Assembly (NCBI GenBank): GCA_014896455.1
Contig: JADBKJ010000019.1
Span: forward strand, 57,955 to 121,954
Reading direction: 5' to 3'
DNA length: 64,000 bases
Origin: Thermoanaerobacter sp.
Lineage (GTDB): Bacteria; Bacillota; Thermoanaerobacteria; Thermoanaerobacterales; Thermoanaerobacteraceae
Shown piece after piece: positions 52,696-61,144 of the stretch (within the stretch, counting starts at the first letter, position 1; every line of letters starts with the position of its first letter). Position numbers and translations under genes: made by a program. Under the pieces are notes generated by a model. It was not told the DNA's origin and ran no database searches. It saw nothing but the letters and a program-made list of their open reading frames with translations.

Positions 52696-54012
52696 TTGAG
52701 CAGAAGGTTACCTATTTTAATGATTACTTTGGTATTTTTAGCAATCATATTCCTCGGTACACATATTTTTTTGAATACACAGCTTAATTTATGGCAACCA
52801 AAGGAATTAACAGAAAAGCAGAAAATAGAAGACTTTGAATACATGTACAGCATCTTAAAAGACAATTACGCACATTTTTATGAAGTGAAAAAAATGTATG
52901 GCTATGACTGGCTAGAGCATAAGGAGGAATTTAAAGAAAAAATAAGAAAAACGAAAGATAATTTGGGATTCTACCATACTTTGAGTAATATTTTATTTAA
53001 ATTGCATGACGGACATACTTATGTCCTAAGTCCAGGGTATTACAAATATTTTTTAGGAATATTTGGGGATGGGGTTTATAAAGATATGTTTAGAAAATCG
53101 GAAGGTCATTATAAGATGTGGGAGGAAATTTTTAAGAAGGTTTATAAAAAAGGTGAGGTAGAGGACCCCTTTTTACAAACAAGGAAGAGGGAAAATATTG
53201 AAACAGATATTATAGAACCTGAAAAAGTTGCTTATTTAAAAGTCTATTCTTTTTTAATTGATAGGCATAAAGGAGAAGAAGAGTACAAAAAAGAAAAAGA
53301 GAAGATATATGATTTTTTGAAAGGTATAAAAGATTACCCATATCTAGTTATAGATGTTAGTGATAATGGAGGAGGCAGTACTAAATATTGGGTGGAAGCT
53401 ATAGTAGCACCTCTAAGGAATAAATTAAAAGAAGTTGAAAACTTGTCAGTGAAGAAAACTTATCTCATAAGAGGTGGGGAGTATATTGTTAAACTGCTTA
53501 GTAATCGCATACCAGATTTGAGAAATAATACGATAGATAAGCTTCCTGTATATGATTTACTTCCAGAAGAAGTAAAAGAAAGTTTCACGTACTATGTTAC
53601 TGAAAATGTAGTAAAAAATTACAAGGATTTTTTTGAAAGTATAGAGCCGATAGATTTTAAGGGGAAGATATTTTTAGTGGTTGGTAGTTCTACTTATTCA
53701 GGAGCAAGTATATTTGCAGAATTTTGTAGAGAAACGGGTTTTGCTACAGTAATAGGTGAAAGAACTGGAAAAGGAGATGGGGGATGGCTTACCACAAGTC
53801 TCCTGCGTCTTCCTAACAGCGGGTTAATCGTAAGATTTGATGGGGAAATGCTTATAAATCATGATGGTACTTCATATTTTGAAACAGGGACTATACCAGA
53901 TATAGAAATAAAAATGATTCCTAAAAACCCATTTGAAAAAGATGAGGAGATAAAACAAAAAATACTGCAAGTAATTAAATCATTAGAAAGTGAAGAAAAG
54001 GGTATTAAATAA
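52696..54012 (+). CDS. S41 family peptidase (membrane-anchored), copy 1
   Basis: This is a C-terminal-processing-protease-like protein of about 438 residues. An N-terminal transmembrane helix (LPILMITLVFLAIIFLGTHIF) places the catalytic part outside. The region FEYMYSILKDNYAHFYEVKKMYGYDW and LHDGHTYV match tricorn-like S41 proteins. Further on come YLVIDVSDNGGGSTKYW and SSTYSGASIFAEFCRETGF with the likely nucleophile Ser, and GERTGKGDGG. No PDZ domain is evident. TTG 52696 is preferred by spacing and by analogy with the second copy. It could cleave the leader of the modified peptide after export. Confidence 0.85.
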   Translation: MSRRLPILMITLVFLAIIFLGTHIFLNTQLNLWQPKELTEKQKIEDFEYMYSILKDNYAHFYEVKKMYGYDWLEHKEEFKEKIRKTKDNLGFYHTLSNILFKLHDGHTYVLSPGYYKYFLGIFGDGVYKDMFRKSEGHYKMWEEIFKKVYKKGEVEDPFLQTRKRENIETDIIEPEKVAYLKVYSFLIDRHKGEEEYKKEKEKIYDFLKGIKDYPYLVIDVSDNGGGSTKYWVEAIVAPLRNKLKEVENLSVKKTYLIRGGEYIVKLLSNRIPDLRNNTIDKLPVYDLLPEEVKESFTYYVTENVVKNYKDFFESIEPIDFKGKIFLVVGSSTYSGASIFAEFCRETGFATVIGERTGKGDGGWLTTSLLRLPNSGLIVRFDGEMLINHDGTSYFETGTIPDIEIKMIPKNPFEKDEEIKQKILQVIKSLESEEKGIK

Positions 54013-54032
54013 GGGAAAAAGGTGTGATATTG

Positions 54033-55324
54033 TTGAGTAAGAAACTGTCAATTTCCATGATTACTTTGATATTTTTACTGATTGTAATATTTTCAGCAGG
54101 ATTTTTTACAGGTATATATACTTCAAACACTCTATTTGCATCAGAAGAATTAAAAGAGTTAACAGAAAAAGAAAAAATAGAAGATTTTGAGTATATGTAT
54201 GATATTTTAAAAGACAATTACACACATTTTTATAAGTAAAGAAAATGTACGGCTACGACTGGCTAGCACATAAAGAAGAGTTTATAGATGAGATAAGAAA
54301 TACAAGTAATAATATTGAGTTTTATAATAAATTAAATGAAATTTTGAGGAGACTGCATGATGGACACCTTGATGTAGTAACTCCAAGTCTTTTTAATTAC
54401 ATTTTAAAATTAATTGAAGATGGAACGATGAAAAATTTTGTTGACTTTGAGGCTTTTATAAAAATATTCAAAGATTCCAAGAAAAATTATGAAAAATGGA
54501 GCGAATTGCTGAGAAGTGTAAATCCCAAGTATAACGAGAGCCTTTTTGTTCAAATGAGGAGGGGGCAGAAAAATATAAAAACAGAAATTTTAGAAAGAGA
54601 TAAAATAGCCTATTTAAGAGTTAATTCTTTTCTTATAGATAAAGATAATCAGAGTAAAAATTATCAGGAAGAGAAAAAAGAAGTATACGATTTTTTGGAA
54701 ACTATCAAAGATTATCCTTATTTAATCATAGACATTAGTGGAAATGCAGGAGGTACTTCAGAATACTGGATGGATGCTATAGTAGCTCCACTGATAGGAG
54801 AAAGAGGTTTGGAATATTTAAAATTGGAATATTTAGAAAATAAGGATAAAAATACATATTTTTATTTATCGCGAAAGGGGAATTATACGCAAAAAAATTT
54901 CGGGAGATGTGTAATATTTTATGACGAAGATAAATTCAGAGAGAGTCCTATATACGATAAACTTTCAGAAGAGATGAAAAAAGATTTTACAATCTATGAA
55001 TTTAAAGAAAACCTATTTAAACAAGAGGAAAAGTATATAGAAAAGTTTTTCAAATCAAATGAATATGTAAATTTCAAAGGGAAGATATTTCTAATAATAG
55101 ACAGAGGAACTTTTTCTGCAGCCACAGAATTTGCCAAGTTTTGTAAAGAAACAGGTTTTGCTACATTGGTGGGAAGAAATACTTTAGGAGATGGTTCACT
55201 TACCTCATATATGAGGCTTCCTAACAGTGGATTGATTGTGAGATTTGAAGCCGGCACAATTTTAAACCAAGAGGGGAGTTCATTTTTTATAGAAGGTGTG
55301 AAACCAGACATAGAATTAGACGTT
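54033..55324 (+). pseudogene. S41 family peptidase, copy 2, frameshifted and 3'-truncated
   Basis: This paralogue of the preceding gene begins with TTG after AAAGGTG (SKKLSISMITLIFLLIVIFSAG). At about 54236 one base is missing relative to copy 1 (TATAAGTAAAG for TATGAAGTGAAA), creating a stop at 54237. The rest continues in another frame from 54245 with YDWLAHKEEF, YLIIDISGNAGGTSEYW and the nucleophile block RGTFSAATEFAKF. It ends early: after PDIELDV at about 55324 the sequence becomes an inverted regulator fragment, removing the last 25 or so residues. Confidence 0.85.
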
Positions 55325-55800
55325 ATCAACCTAGTGCCTTTATTACTGCCTCTTTTGATATTTTTTACTGAGTTCTCTACTATTTTCTTTTGTGATGTTT
55401 ACACAGTCCACAACCCCTGACTGAAGGCTTCTGCTATGTCCTAATTCTCTATCCTTTTGCCTCTAATGCCAGCATTTTTATCTGGCTGTTGTCATTTGAA
55501 GATTTTATCTTTATCTCATTTAGCTCTTTGCTTTTACTAATAACTTTCATACTCAGTTGCTATTTTCTCAGCTAGCAGTTTTATTACCATTGATGATACT
55601 TCATCGCAATTTTTATGTGGTTGATATCCACATATTACTATTTCCCATTTTCTACCATTATAGGTGAGGAAACACCAGCCTGGTACCATTTTTTTGAGGG
55701 CTCCCACTGTCACAGTAGTGCTCGAAGGATCTTATTACACTACCCTCTTTAATCGCATTCCCATTGATCACGTTTGTACCACAACTTTCTTAGTGAGCTA
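55325..55800 (-). pseudogene. Inverted fragment of the GAF-HTH regulator gene (copy 3)
   Basis: On the minus strand this is a degraded copy of the regulator, covering the GAF end and most of the HTH. Shared blocks on the plus strand include TGCCTTTATTACTGCCTC, CTTTTGCCTCTAATGCCAGC, TATTTTCTCAGCTAGCAGTT and TACACTACCCTCTTTAATCG. Many small insertions break every frame. It joins the truncated S41 copy 2 to the broken ABC exporter, so it replaced the 3' end of one gene and the 5' end of the next. Confidence 0.82.
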
Positions 55801-56293
55801 TACCTATGTTAAAATTCAGACCAAATCAATGACAGACTTAAACTTTTACGTATTGGACCATGTAACTAAATTGCCTATTCTTTACTTTAAAGGAGTAGAC
55901 AGTGCATATCTAAATCAAAGAATAAACTCTGACAGCAATACTGTAGTTTCTTTTGTATTAGCCAATATGCTAGATATTCTTACTAATGCTTTAACTATTA
56001 TTTTCTTGGCTTATATTTCCATGAGAATAAATGCCAAATTAACTTTAGAATTAATGGCTCTAATTCCCTTATATATATTTCTTTACTTTGTGTTTAGAAA
56101 ACCTCTATATATACGAGGCTATGAATTAAAAGAAAAACAGAACGAATTTTTTTCAAAAATGAATGATAATTTGCAAAATGTAAAAGTCATAAAACTAAAT
56201 GCCACTTTTAAGGAAGAAAGGGAAAGATTAAATAGTGCATTTGAAAAAATGTTTAAATTGACCCTGCCTCCTATTACAGCAAAGTTGCTGTGA
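55801..56293 (+). pseudogene. ABC exporter, membrane-domain fragment
   Basis: The open frame encodes part of an ABC exporter transmembrane domain: LDHVTKLPILYFKGVDSAYL, NQRINSDSNTVVSFVLANML and about 100 more residues including ITAK. The same positions in the intact exporter at 61145 read LPYKKISTFNGQYLAQRINN. The first 100 residues are replaced by the inverted regulator fragment, and the frame ends at an inverted phzF duplication. The far C-terminus of the same gene appears at 57121-57207. Confidence 0.78.
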
Positions 56294-57120
56294 ACAGGGT
56301 CAAATTGAAAATTTCTGCTTAATTACTTAGCCGCAGACAATGCCTTAAAAACCAAGTTTCAAACTTTTGCTTGAGCCAAGAAGAGGGATCGAAACTACAA
56401 TGGTTGGATCTGCACTTTATAAGAAAATCTAAATTGTTTTAATGGCAAAGCAGAATTTATAAGTATTATATCTTTGATTATAGGTCTTCCATAACTTGCC
56501 TGCACAACATATGGCAAAATGTAGTTTTTGAAAAACAGCTAATGTGTTATATTAGAGTGAAAACAGAATTCAAAGGAAAAGGGATGAAAATGTTAATGGT
56601 TGCCTTTACTGAGAAACCTTTTTCAGGAACATCCAACGGGTGCATCAGTTGTCCTTGAAAATGGCGAAAAATAGATAAAACTTTTATGCGAAACGCTCAA
56701 ACATTCAGGGCAGCATTTTATAAAGTGGTAGATTGAAAAAGACCAAAGTGCGCTCGCCTCCAACTTCTGAACCGCAATGCGTTGCGTCGCACAGTGCTTC
56801 CTTCACTGTTTAAAAAAGACTGGGCTATGAAAGCCGGTGATGTTGTAACAATGCATTCATAAGCTGGAAAACTTCATTTATGTAAAAGGGGACTCAAATA
56901 ATATTGATGTTTGTGAGGAGCTGTCTGGCTGGAAAATTAAATGAGATGACCTTTCAAAACTTGCGAACTACAAACATCTGCTTTGAAGAATGGTGATAGC
57001 AGGAAGCCATGGAAGCTCACTCAGCAGGATATCCCACAGGATTATGGGACATTCTTGTACCAGTCAAATCAGAAACCCTTTTAAGCATAAACCCGGATTA
57101 CCAGGCAGCGCCTCTCAGAT
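56294..57120 (+). pseudogene. Inverted, decayed duplicate of phzF and its upstream region
   Basis: The first 285 bases correspond, inverted, to the DNA upstream of phzF at 48200-48480. From ATG 56584 the sequence reads as a phzF start (VAFTEKPFSG) and then decays with frameshifts and stops, yet remains alignable to about codon 180 of the gene at 47309; a well kept block is CACAGGATTATGGGACATTC near 57035. It interrupts the ABC exporter gene. A homology-driven inversion between this and the parent could flip the 8-kb cluster between them. Confidence 0.82.
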
Positions 57121-57207
57121 AATACTCATAACCAAGAGTTTTTAAATATAGCGGATGAAGTGATAGATTTAAATAAAATTTCTAAAGAGATGGAGTGTTT
57201 GGTGTAA
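57121..57207 (+). pseudogene. ABC exporter, C-terminal end
   Basis: The frame THNQEFLNIADEVIDLNKIS and eight further codons to a stop is the H-loop and tail of an ABC ATPase; the intact exporter at 61145 has SHDPSLSKIADKIIKF at the same place. Together with 55801-56293 it shows that an exporter gene was split by the phzF duplication with loss of its ATP-binding core. Confidence 0.65.
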
Positions 57208-57299
57208 GAAGACGTTAATATAAGTATAAATGGCTTTTACATTTGGGTTGTAGCTGAAATTGTGTATAAATTGTAAGTTTTAAAATGAGTATTTTGCTA

Positions 57300-57470
57300 T
57301 TTAAAATTTTTCATTGGAGATATATAAAAAGTGTGGAAAAGGAAGAAAAATATAGATAACTTCGCCAAAACGAAATATTGGAAAGGCTTATAAACAATTT
57401 TGCCATTTTACTGAAAAGAGGTAAGAATGGTAGGATAAAATTGAAAGAAAATTTGGGAGGATGAGGAAAA
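57300..57470 (+). repeat. Conserved leader of small peptide B
   Basis: This counterpart of 50417-50584 contains TTTTTCATTGG, GCCAAAACGAAATATTGG and AGAGGTAAGAATGGTAGGAT at the same relative positions. It ends in GGGAGGATGAGG, the ribosome binding site of peptide B. The 90 bases before it (57208-57299) hold nothing recognisable. Confidence 0.7.
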
Positions 57471-57638
57471 TTGAAGAAAGCTATAGCTTTATTGGCATTA
57501 GTAGCTTTTTTACTTGGGATAGTGACGTACATTAACGTAAAGCCCTCCTATATAAATGATAAAAAAGTAATGCAACAATACATGTTAGTAGAAGAAAGAG
57601 AACCAAAGGTACATGGAGTATTTCAGAAAATTGAATGA
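57471..57638 (+). CDS. Small secreted peptide B (55 aa)
   Basis: TTG 57471 after GGGAGGATG starts a 55-codon frame. A short signal-like segment (KKAIALLALVAFLLGIVTY) precedes INVKPSYINDKKVMQQYMLV and EEREPKVHGVFQKIE. Compared with peptide A, the shared stretch NDKKV to VHG is nearly identical while the last residues differ completely (VFQKIE against DINNPWGG). A pheromone-type system with a constant part and a variable end is one explanation. No gene follows on this strand until the ABC-2 exporter; the next gene is on the other strand. Confidence 0.7.
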   Translation: MKKAIALLALVAFLLGIVTYINVKPSYINDKKVMQQYMLVEEREPKVHGVFQKIE

Positions 57639-57643
57639 CAAGT

Positions 57644-58267
57644 TTATTGCAAAATACCAATAAGCTTTTGAATAACTTCTTTCTGCACTTTTGTTGTTTT
57701 TGGTGAATTTAAAAGAGTATTTAATTGCTTTTTAAGAGAATCTTTATCTATCACGCCTTCGTAACTGAAATTATATTCAAGGAATTTATAAATTTACATT
57801 GTCTGTTTATCTTCTAAAGTGGTAAGTGCATCTATAAATCTCTCTAAATTATTGTAACAGAGTTTACCAACTATATTTGCATATTGTTCTGCAAAAGCGT
57901 CGTCAAGACCCTGAGTTGCTTTCAAAATATTTGTTATATCTTTTGTATCCATATTATCGCATTTTCTTTCATAGAGCCATGTGAGAAGTTTCATGGCACC
58001 GCCATTACTTTGTTTTTCATAAAGGGACCAATTGAGTTTTGGAAGTGTTGATATTATCTTTTTTGCATTAGCTTCACTCGTTTCATCACCTTTAAACAGC
58101 GACAGTACATAAGCTTCAGGAGAAGTTTCCTTGGATTTGCCGTCTAATTCACTTTGTTGTTCATTGGAATCAGGTTTATTTGAAGGTTGGCTATAACATC
58201 CAACTAATAAGAAGAGTCCTACGATAAGTAGTAGTGTCATGATAAAAAAAGAGTATCTGCTAAACAT
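57644..58267 (-). pseudogene. Lipoprotein gene with in-frame stop codon
   Basis: ATG 58267, seven bases after AAAGGAGAT, encodes a lipoprotein with lipobox LLVGC and an acidic linker (SNKPDSNEQQSELDGKSKET), then a helical domain. The frame meets TAA at 57796-57794 but is open again directly behind it for 49 codons (IYKFLEYNFSYEGVIDKDSL and on) and stops at 57644. The continuation looks like the natural C-terminus, so a single nonsense change shortened the protein from about 206 to 157 residues. The shortened form may still work. No known family is recognised. Confidence 0.72.
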
Positions 58268-58512
58268 CGTAATATCTCCTTTCATATTTTTTAAAAAGAA
58301 TTTCTACCGTATATTCTATATTAAGGTAACAAAATGTAAAGTTGTAAAACAAAAAATTGACAAGCAAATGAAGACTTACTGTTTCTATTGTTATTTTACT
58401 GTCAAATGAAGAAATGGTAAAATAAATTTGTAAAGCTATAATTTTATTTGGCATAAAAATAGTATCAAATCTTATAGGATTAATTTTAAATTTTGAAAGG
58501 CAGAGGAGAAAA

Positions 58513-59529
58513 ATGAGTAGTTATGTAATTGAAGTAAAGAATCTTACAAAAATTTATAGAAGACAGGTGAAAGAGGCGGGCCTTATAGAAAGTGTAAAGA
58601 GTATATTTAAACCTTTATATGAAGAAGTTGAAGCATTAAGAGGAGTTTCTTTCAATGTAGGAGAAGGAGAAATTGTAGGGTATATAGGGCCAAATGGTGC
58701 AGGGAAAACTACTACTTTAAAAATTCTTGCAGGAGTCCTTTTTCCCACAGAAGGAGAAGTTAAAGTGCTTGATGAAATTCCATACAAAAGGAGTAAAAAA
58801 TTTTTATCTAAAATAAGCTTTATTATGGCATCAAGGGGATTTCTTGAAGAAGTAGCATGGGACCTACCTGTTTTAGACGGTTTTTATTTCATAAAAGAAA
58901 TTTACAATCTTTCGTATAGCGAATACAAAAAGAGAGTAAACAAACTATCTGAAATGATGAAGATAGAAGATATTTTAAAAAGTCCTGTGAGGAACCTCTC
59001 CCATGGCCAGAGAAAAAAAGTGGAGATAGTTGCAAATTTGCTGTGGGAACCGAAGTTAATTTTATTAGACGAACCAACTTTAGGGCTTGACATATTTTCA
59101 CAAAATGAACTTCACAATTTTTTAAAAGAGTATGTAAAGGATTATAAGGCTACTGTAATCCTCACAAGCCATAATATGAAAGATATAGAAAAATGTGCTT
59201 CAAGGGTTATAATGATTGATAAAGGTCGGAAATTATATGATGGAGATATTGAGGGGCTGAAGAAAAAAATATTTGGCAGGAAATTTATAAAAATCTGTTT
59301 TGATGAGGTATTTGATGAAAGTCTAGAAAAGAAATTCCTGAGTATAGAAGGTGTATCAGTCATATCAAAGGAAGAAAACTGCCTTACAATTAGTGCAGAA
59401 GAAAGCATTTCAAAGGATGTGGCGAAAGAAATTTTAAACAAATACAATATTTCAGATATTGAGATTATGGATCCAACATTAGAAGAAGTGGTGTATAGAT
59501 TCTACAGTGAGGGGAAGGAAAATGATTAG
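58513..59529 (+). CDS. ABC-2 type exporter ATPase
   Basis: This 338-residue ATPase is of the long NatA/COG4586 type. An N-terminal insertion (RQVKEAGLIESVKSIFKPLYEEVEAL) precedes Walker A GPNGAGKTTTLKILAG, signature NLSHGQRKKVEIVANLL, Walker B LILLDEPTLGLD and H-loop LTSHNMKDIEKC, followed by a C-terminal 80-residue domain. It forms an exporter with the next two permease genes, with which it overlaps or nearly touches. GGCAGAGGAG precedes the ATG. The cargo is unknown; a lipid, a drug or the cluster peptide are possible. Confidence 0.9.
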   Translation: MSSYVIEVKNLTKIYRRQVKEAGLIESVKSIFKPLYEEVEALRGVSFNVGEGEIVGYIGPNGAGKTTTLKILAGVLFPTEGEVKVLDEIPYKRSKKFLSKISFIMASRGFLEEVAWDLPVLDGFYFIKEIYNLSYSEYKKRVNKLSEMMKIEDILKSPVRNLSHGQRKKVEIVANLLWEPKLILLDEPTLGLDIFSQNELHNFLKEYVKDYKATVILTSHNMKDIEKCASRVIMIDKGRKLYDGDIEGLKKKIFGRKFIKICFDEVFDESLEKKFLSIEGVSVISKEENCLTISAEESISKDVAKEILNKYNISDIEIMDPTLEEVVYRFYSEGKEND

Positions 59530-60313
59530 ACTGTATTTAGAAGGTGCAAAATGTGAAATAAAGAGAATGCTTCAATACAAAGCAAATTCACTATTTTACT
59601 TAACAGTTGTCCTCATTCCGCCTTTAGCCCTTTTCTTCCTCTGGAAGACAATACTTTCCCATGGAGGAAGCATTGGAGGATATAACCTTTCAGATATGGT
59701 TACATATTTTATTGTGACACAATTTTTTGTAATGAATACTCCTTATTCTGCTTGGATAGAAATAGGGGAAAGTATAAAAGATGGAAGTTTAAGCCTTTGG
59801 CTTACAAAGCCCGTGAACCATTATCTTCTTTATCTTTTTAGGCTTATTGGCTCATGGATTTTACAGTGGATCTTTGGAATCGCAGGAGTTATAGTGGTAT
59901 CAATTATACTAAAAGATTATGTTGTAATTCCAAAGGAAGCCAGTACATATTTTTTAAGTATTTTATTTTGGATGGGTGGAATAGTAATAGGGTTTAGTTA
60001 TGGTTATATACTTAACCTTTTGAGTTTTTGGTTTGAGAGAAGTACATACATTATATATTTTTCTGAAGGGATTGTTGCACTTTTATCTGGTATGCTGATT
60101 CCGCTGGATTTGCTGCCAGCTAAAAGCCTCTGGCTTTTTTTGCCCTTTAAGTTTTGCGGCTATGTACCAGCACAGATATTTTTAGGGAAAATATCGGGAT
60201 TAGATATTGTTTTTGAGTTTGTTTCAATGGCAATTTGGATATTTGTTTTAGTATCATTAAGCCATTTAGTCTTTAAAATAGGAAGTAGGAGATTTACTGC
60301 GTCGGGAGGATAA
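59522..60313 (+). CDS. ABC-2 type permease (first of pair)
   Basis: This membrane protein of about 263 residues has six hydrophobic segments of the COG4587 type: SLFYLTVVLIPPLALFFLW, the DMVTYFIVTQFFVMNTPYSAWIEIGESIKDGSLSLWLTKPVNHYL block typical of these permeases, and PFKFCGYVPAQIFLGKISG. ATG 59522 follows GGGGAAGG and overlaps the ATPase gene by eight bases. It pairs with the following permease. Confidence 0.88.
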   Translation: MIRLYLEGAKCEIKRMLQYKANSLFYLTVVLIPPLALFFLWKTILSHGGSIGGYNLSDMVTYFIVTQFFVMNTPYSAWIEIGESIKDGSLSLWLTKPVNHYLLYLFRLIGSWILQWIFGIAGVIVVSIILKDYVVIPKEASTYFLSILFWMGGIVIGFSYGYILNLLSFWFERSTYIIYFSEGIVALLSGMLIPLDLLPAKSLWLFLPFKFCGYVPAQIFLGKISGLDIVFEFVSMAIWIFVLVSLSHLVFKIGSRRFTASGG

Positions 60314-60317
60314 TAAA

Positions 60318-61091
60318 ATGAGGTTTATAAAGTCCATTTTTAAATTGAGGCTAAAAATGGATTTAGCTTTTAGGGTTGATGTATTCTTTAACTTTTTTAC
60401 TCAACTGGTTTATTTAATTGGTATCCTTTTACTTTTTAGAGTTATATATTTAAATGTCAATGAAATAGCAGGCTTTAATATAGGGGATGTGTATGCCTTA
60501 CTTGGGACCTATTTTATCCTTATTGAGGTCTATAACATGACCTTTAGAGGAGGTATATTGAGTTTACCTGAAACTGTAAAGGAAGGGAATTTGGAGATTT
60601 ACCTATTAAAGCCTGTAAATACAATTGCATTTATATTACTTAAAAGAGTGAATATTGGAAGAGTATGGAGGATACTGCCTGGATTTATACTTTTAATTTA
60701 TGGACTTAAGATGAATGACATTTATATAGGCATGAACTTAGTTTATTATATAATTTCACTTATTTTATCTTTAATCATATATACTATTTCAAATTTTTGT
60801 ATAAGCCTTCTTTCCTTTTGGTTTTATGAGGTAAACAATATGTTTTACATATACGATGATTTAATGGAATTTGCTAAATATCCTGATGTAATATATTCAG
60901 GCATTATAAGGAAAGTATTTATGACTATTATACCTGTTATAATATTTTCATCTTTTCCTGCAAGAATATTAATTGGACTTTCAAGCTTTCAAGAAATATT
61001 TGCTTACCAGGCAATTTTATTACTTGTATTTTCAGGAATATCACTTACACTCTGGCAAAGAGGTCTTGTAAAATATCAGGGAAGGGGATAG
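60318..61091 (+). CDS. ABC-2 type permease (second of pair)
   Basis: This 257-residue membrane protein of COG3694 type has about six helices, the equivalent cytoplasmic block ETVKEGNLEIYLLKPVNTIAFILLKR, and SSFPARILIGLSSFQEIFAYQ. It starts four bases after the first permease. A 53-base gap leads to the separate ABC exporter gene, which may be co-transcribed. Confidence 0.88.
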   Translation: MRFIKSIFKLRLKMDLAFRVDVFFNFFTQLVYLIGILLLFRVIYLNVNEIAGFNIGDVYALLGTYFILIEVYNMTFRGGILSLPETVKEGNLEIYLLKPVNTIAFILLKRVNIGRVWRILPGFILLIYGLKMNDIYIGMNLVYYIISLILSLIIYTISNFCISLLSFWFYEVNNMFYIYDDLMEFAKYPDVIYSGIIRKVFMTIIPVIIFSSFPARILIGLSSFQEIFAYQAILLLVFSGISLTLWQRGLVKYQGRG

Positions 61092-61144
61092 AGTCTTAAA
61101 AGTTTCCTTGTTGTTTTATGTTTTTATTGAAAGAGGAGGTTAGT

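Noticed and set aside
58286..58512. Divergent promoter between the lipoprotein and ABC-2 genes
   Set aside because: A TTGACA is present near 58367 but no acceptable -10 box lies at the right distance, so no promoter is called.
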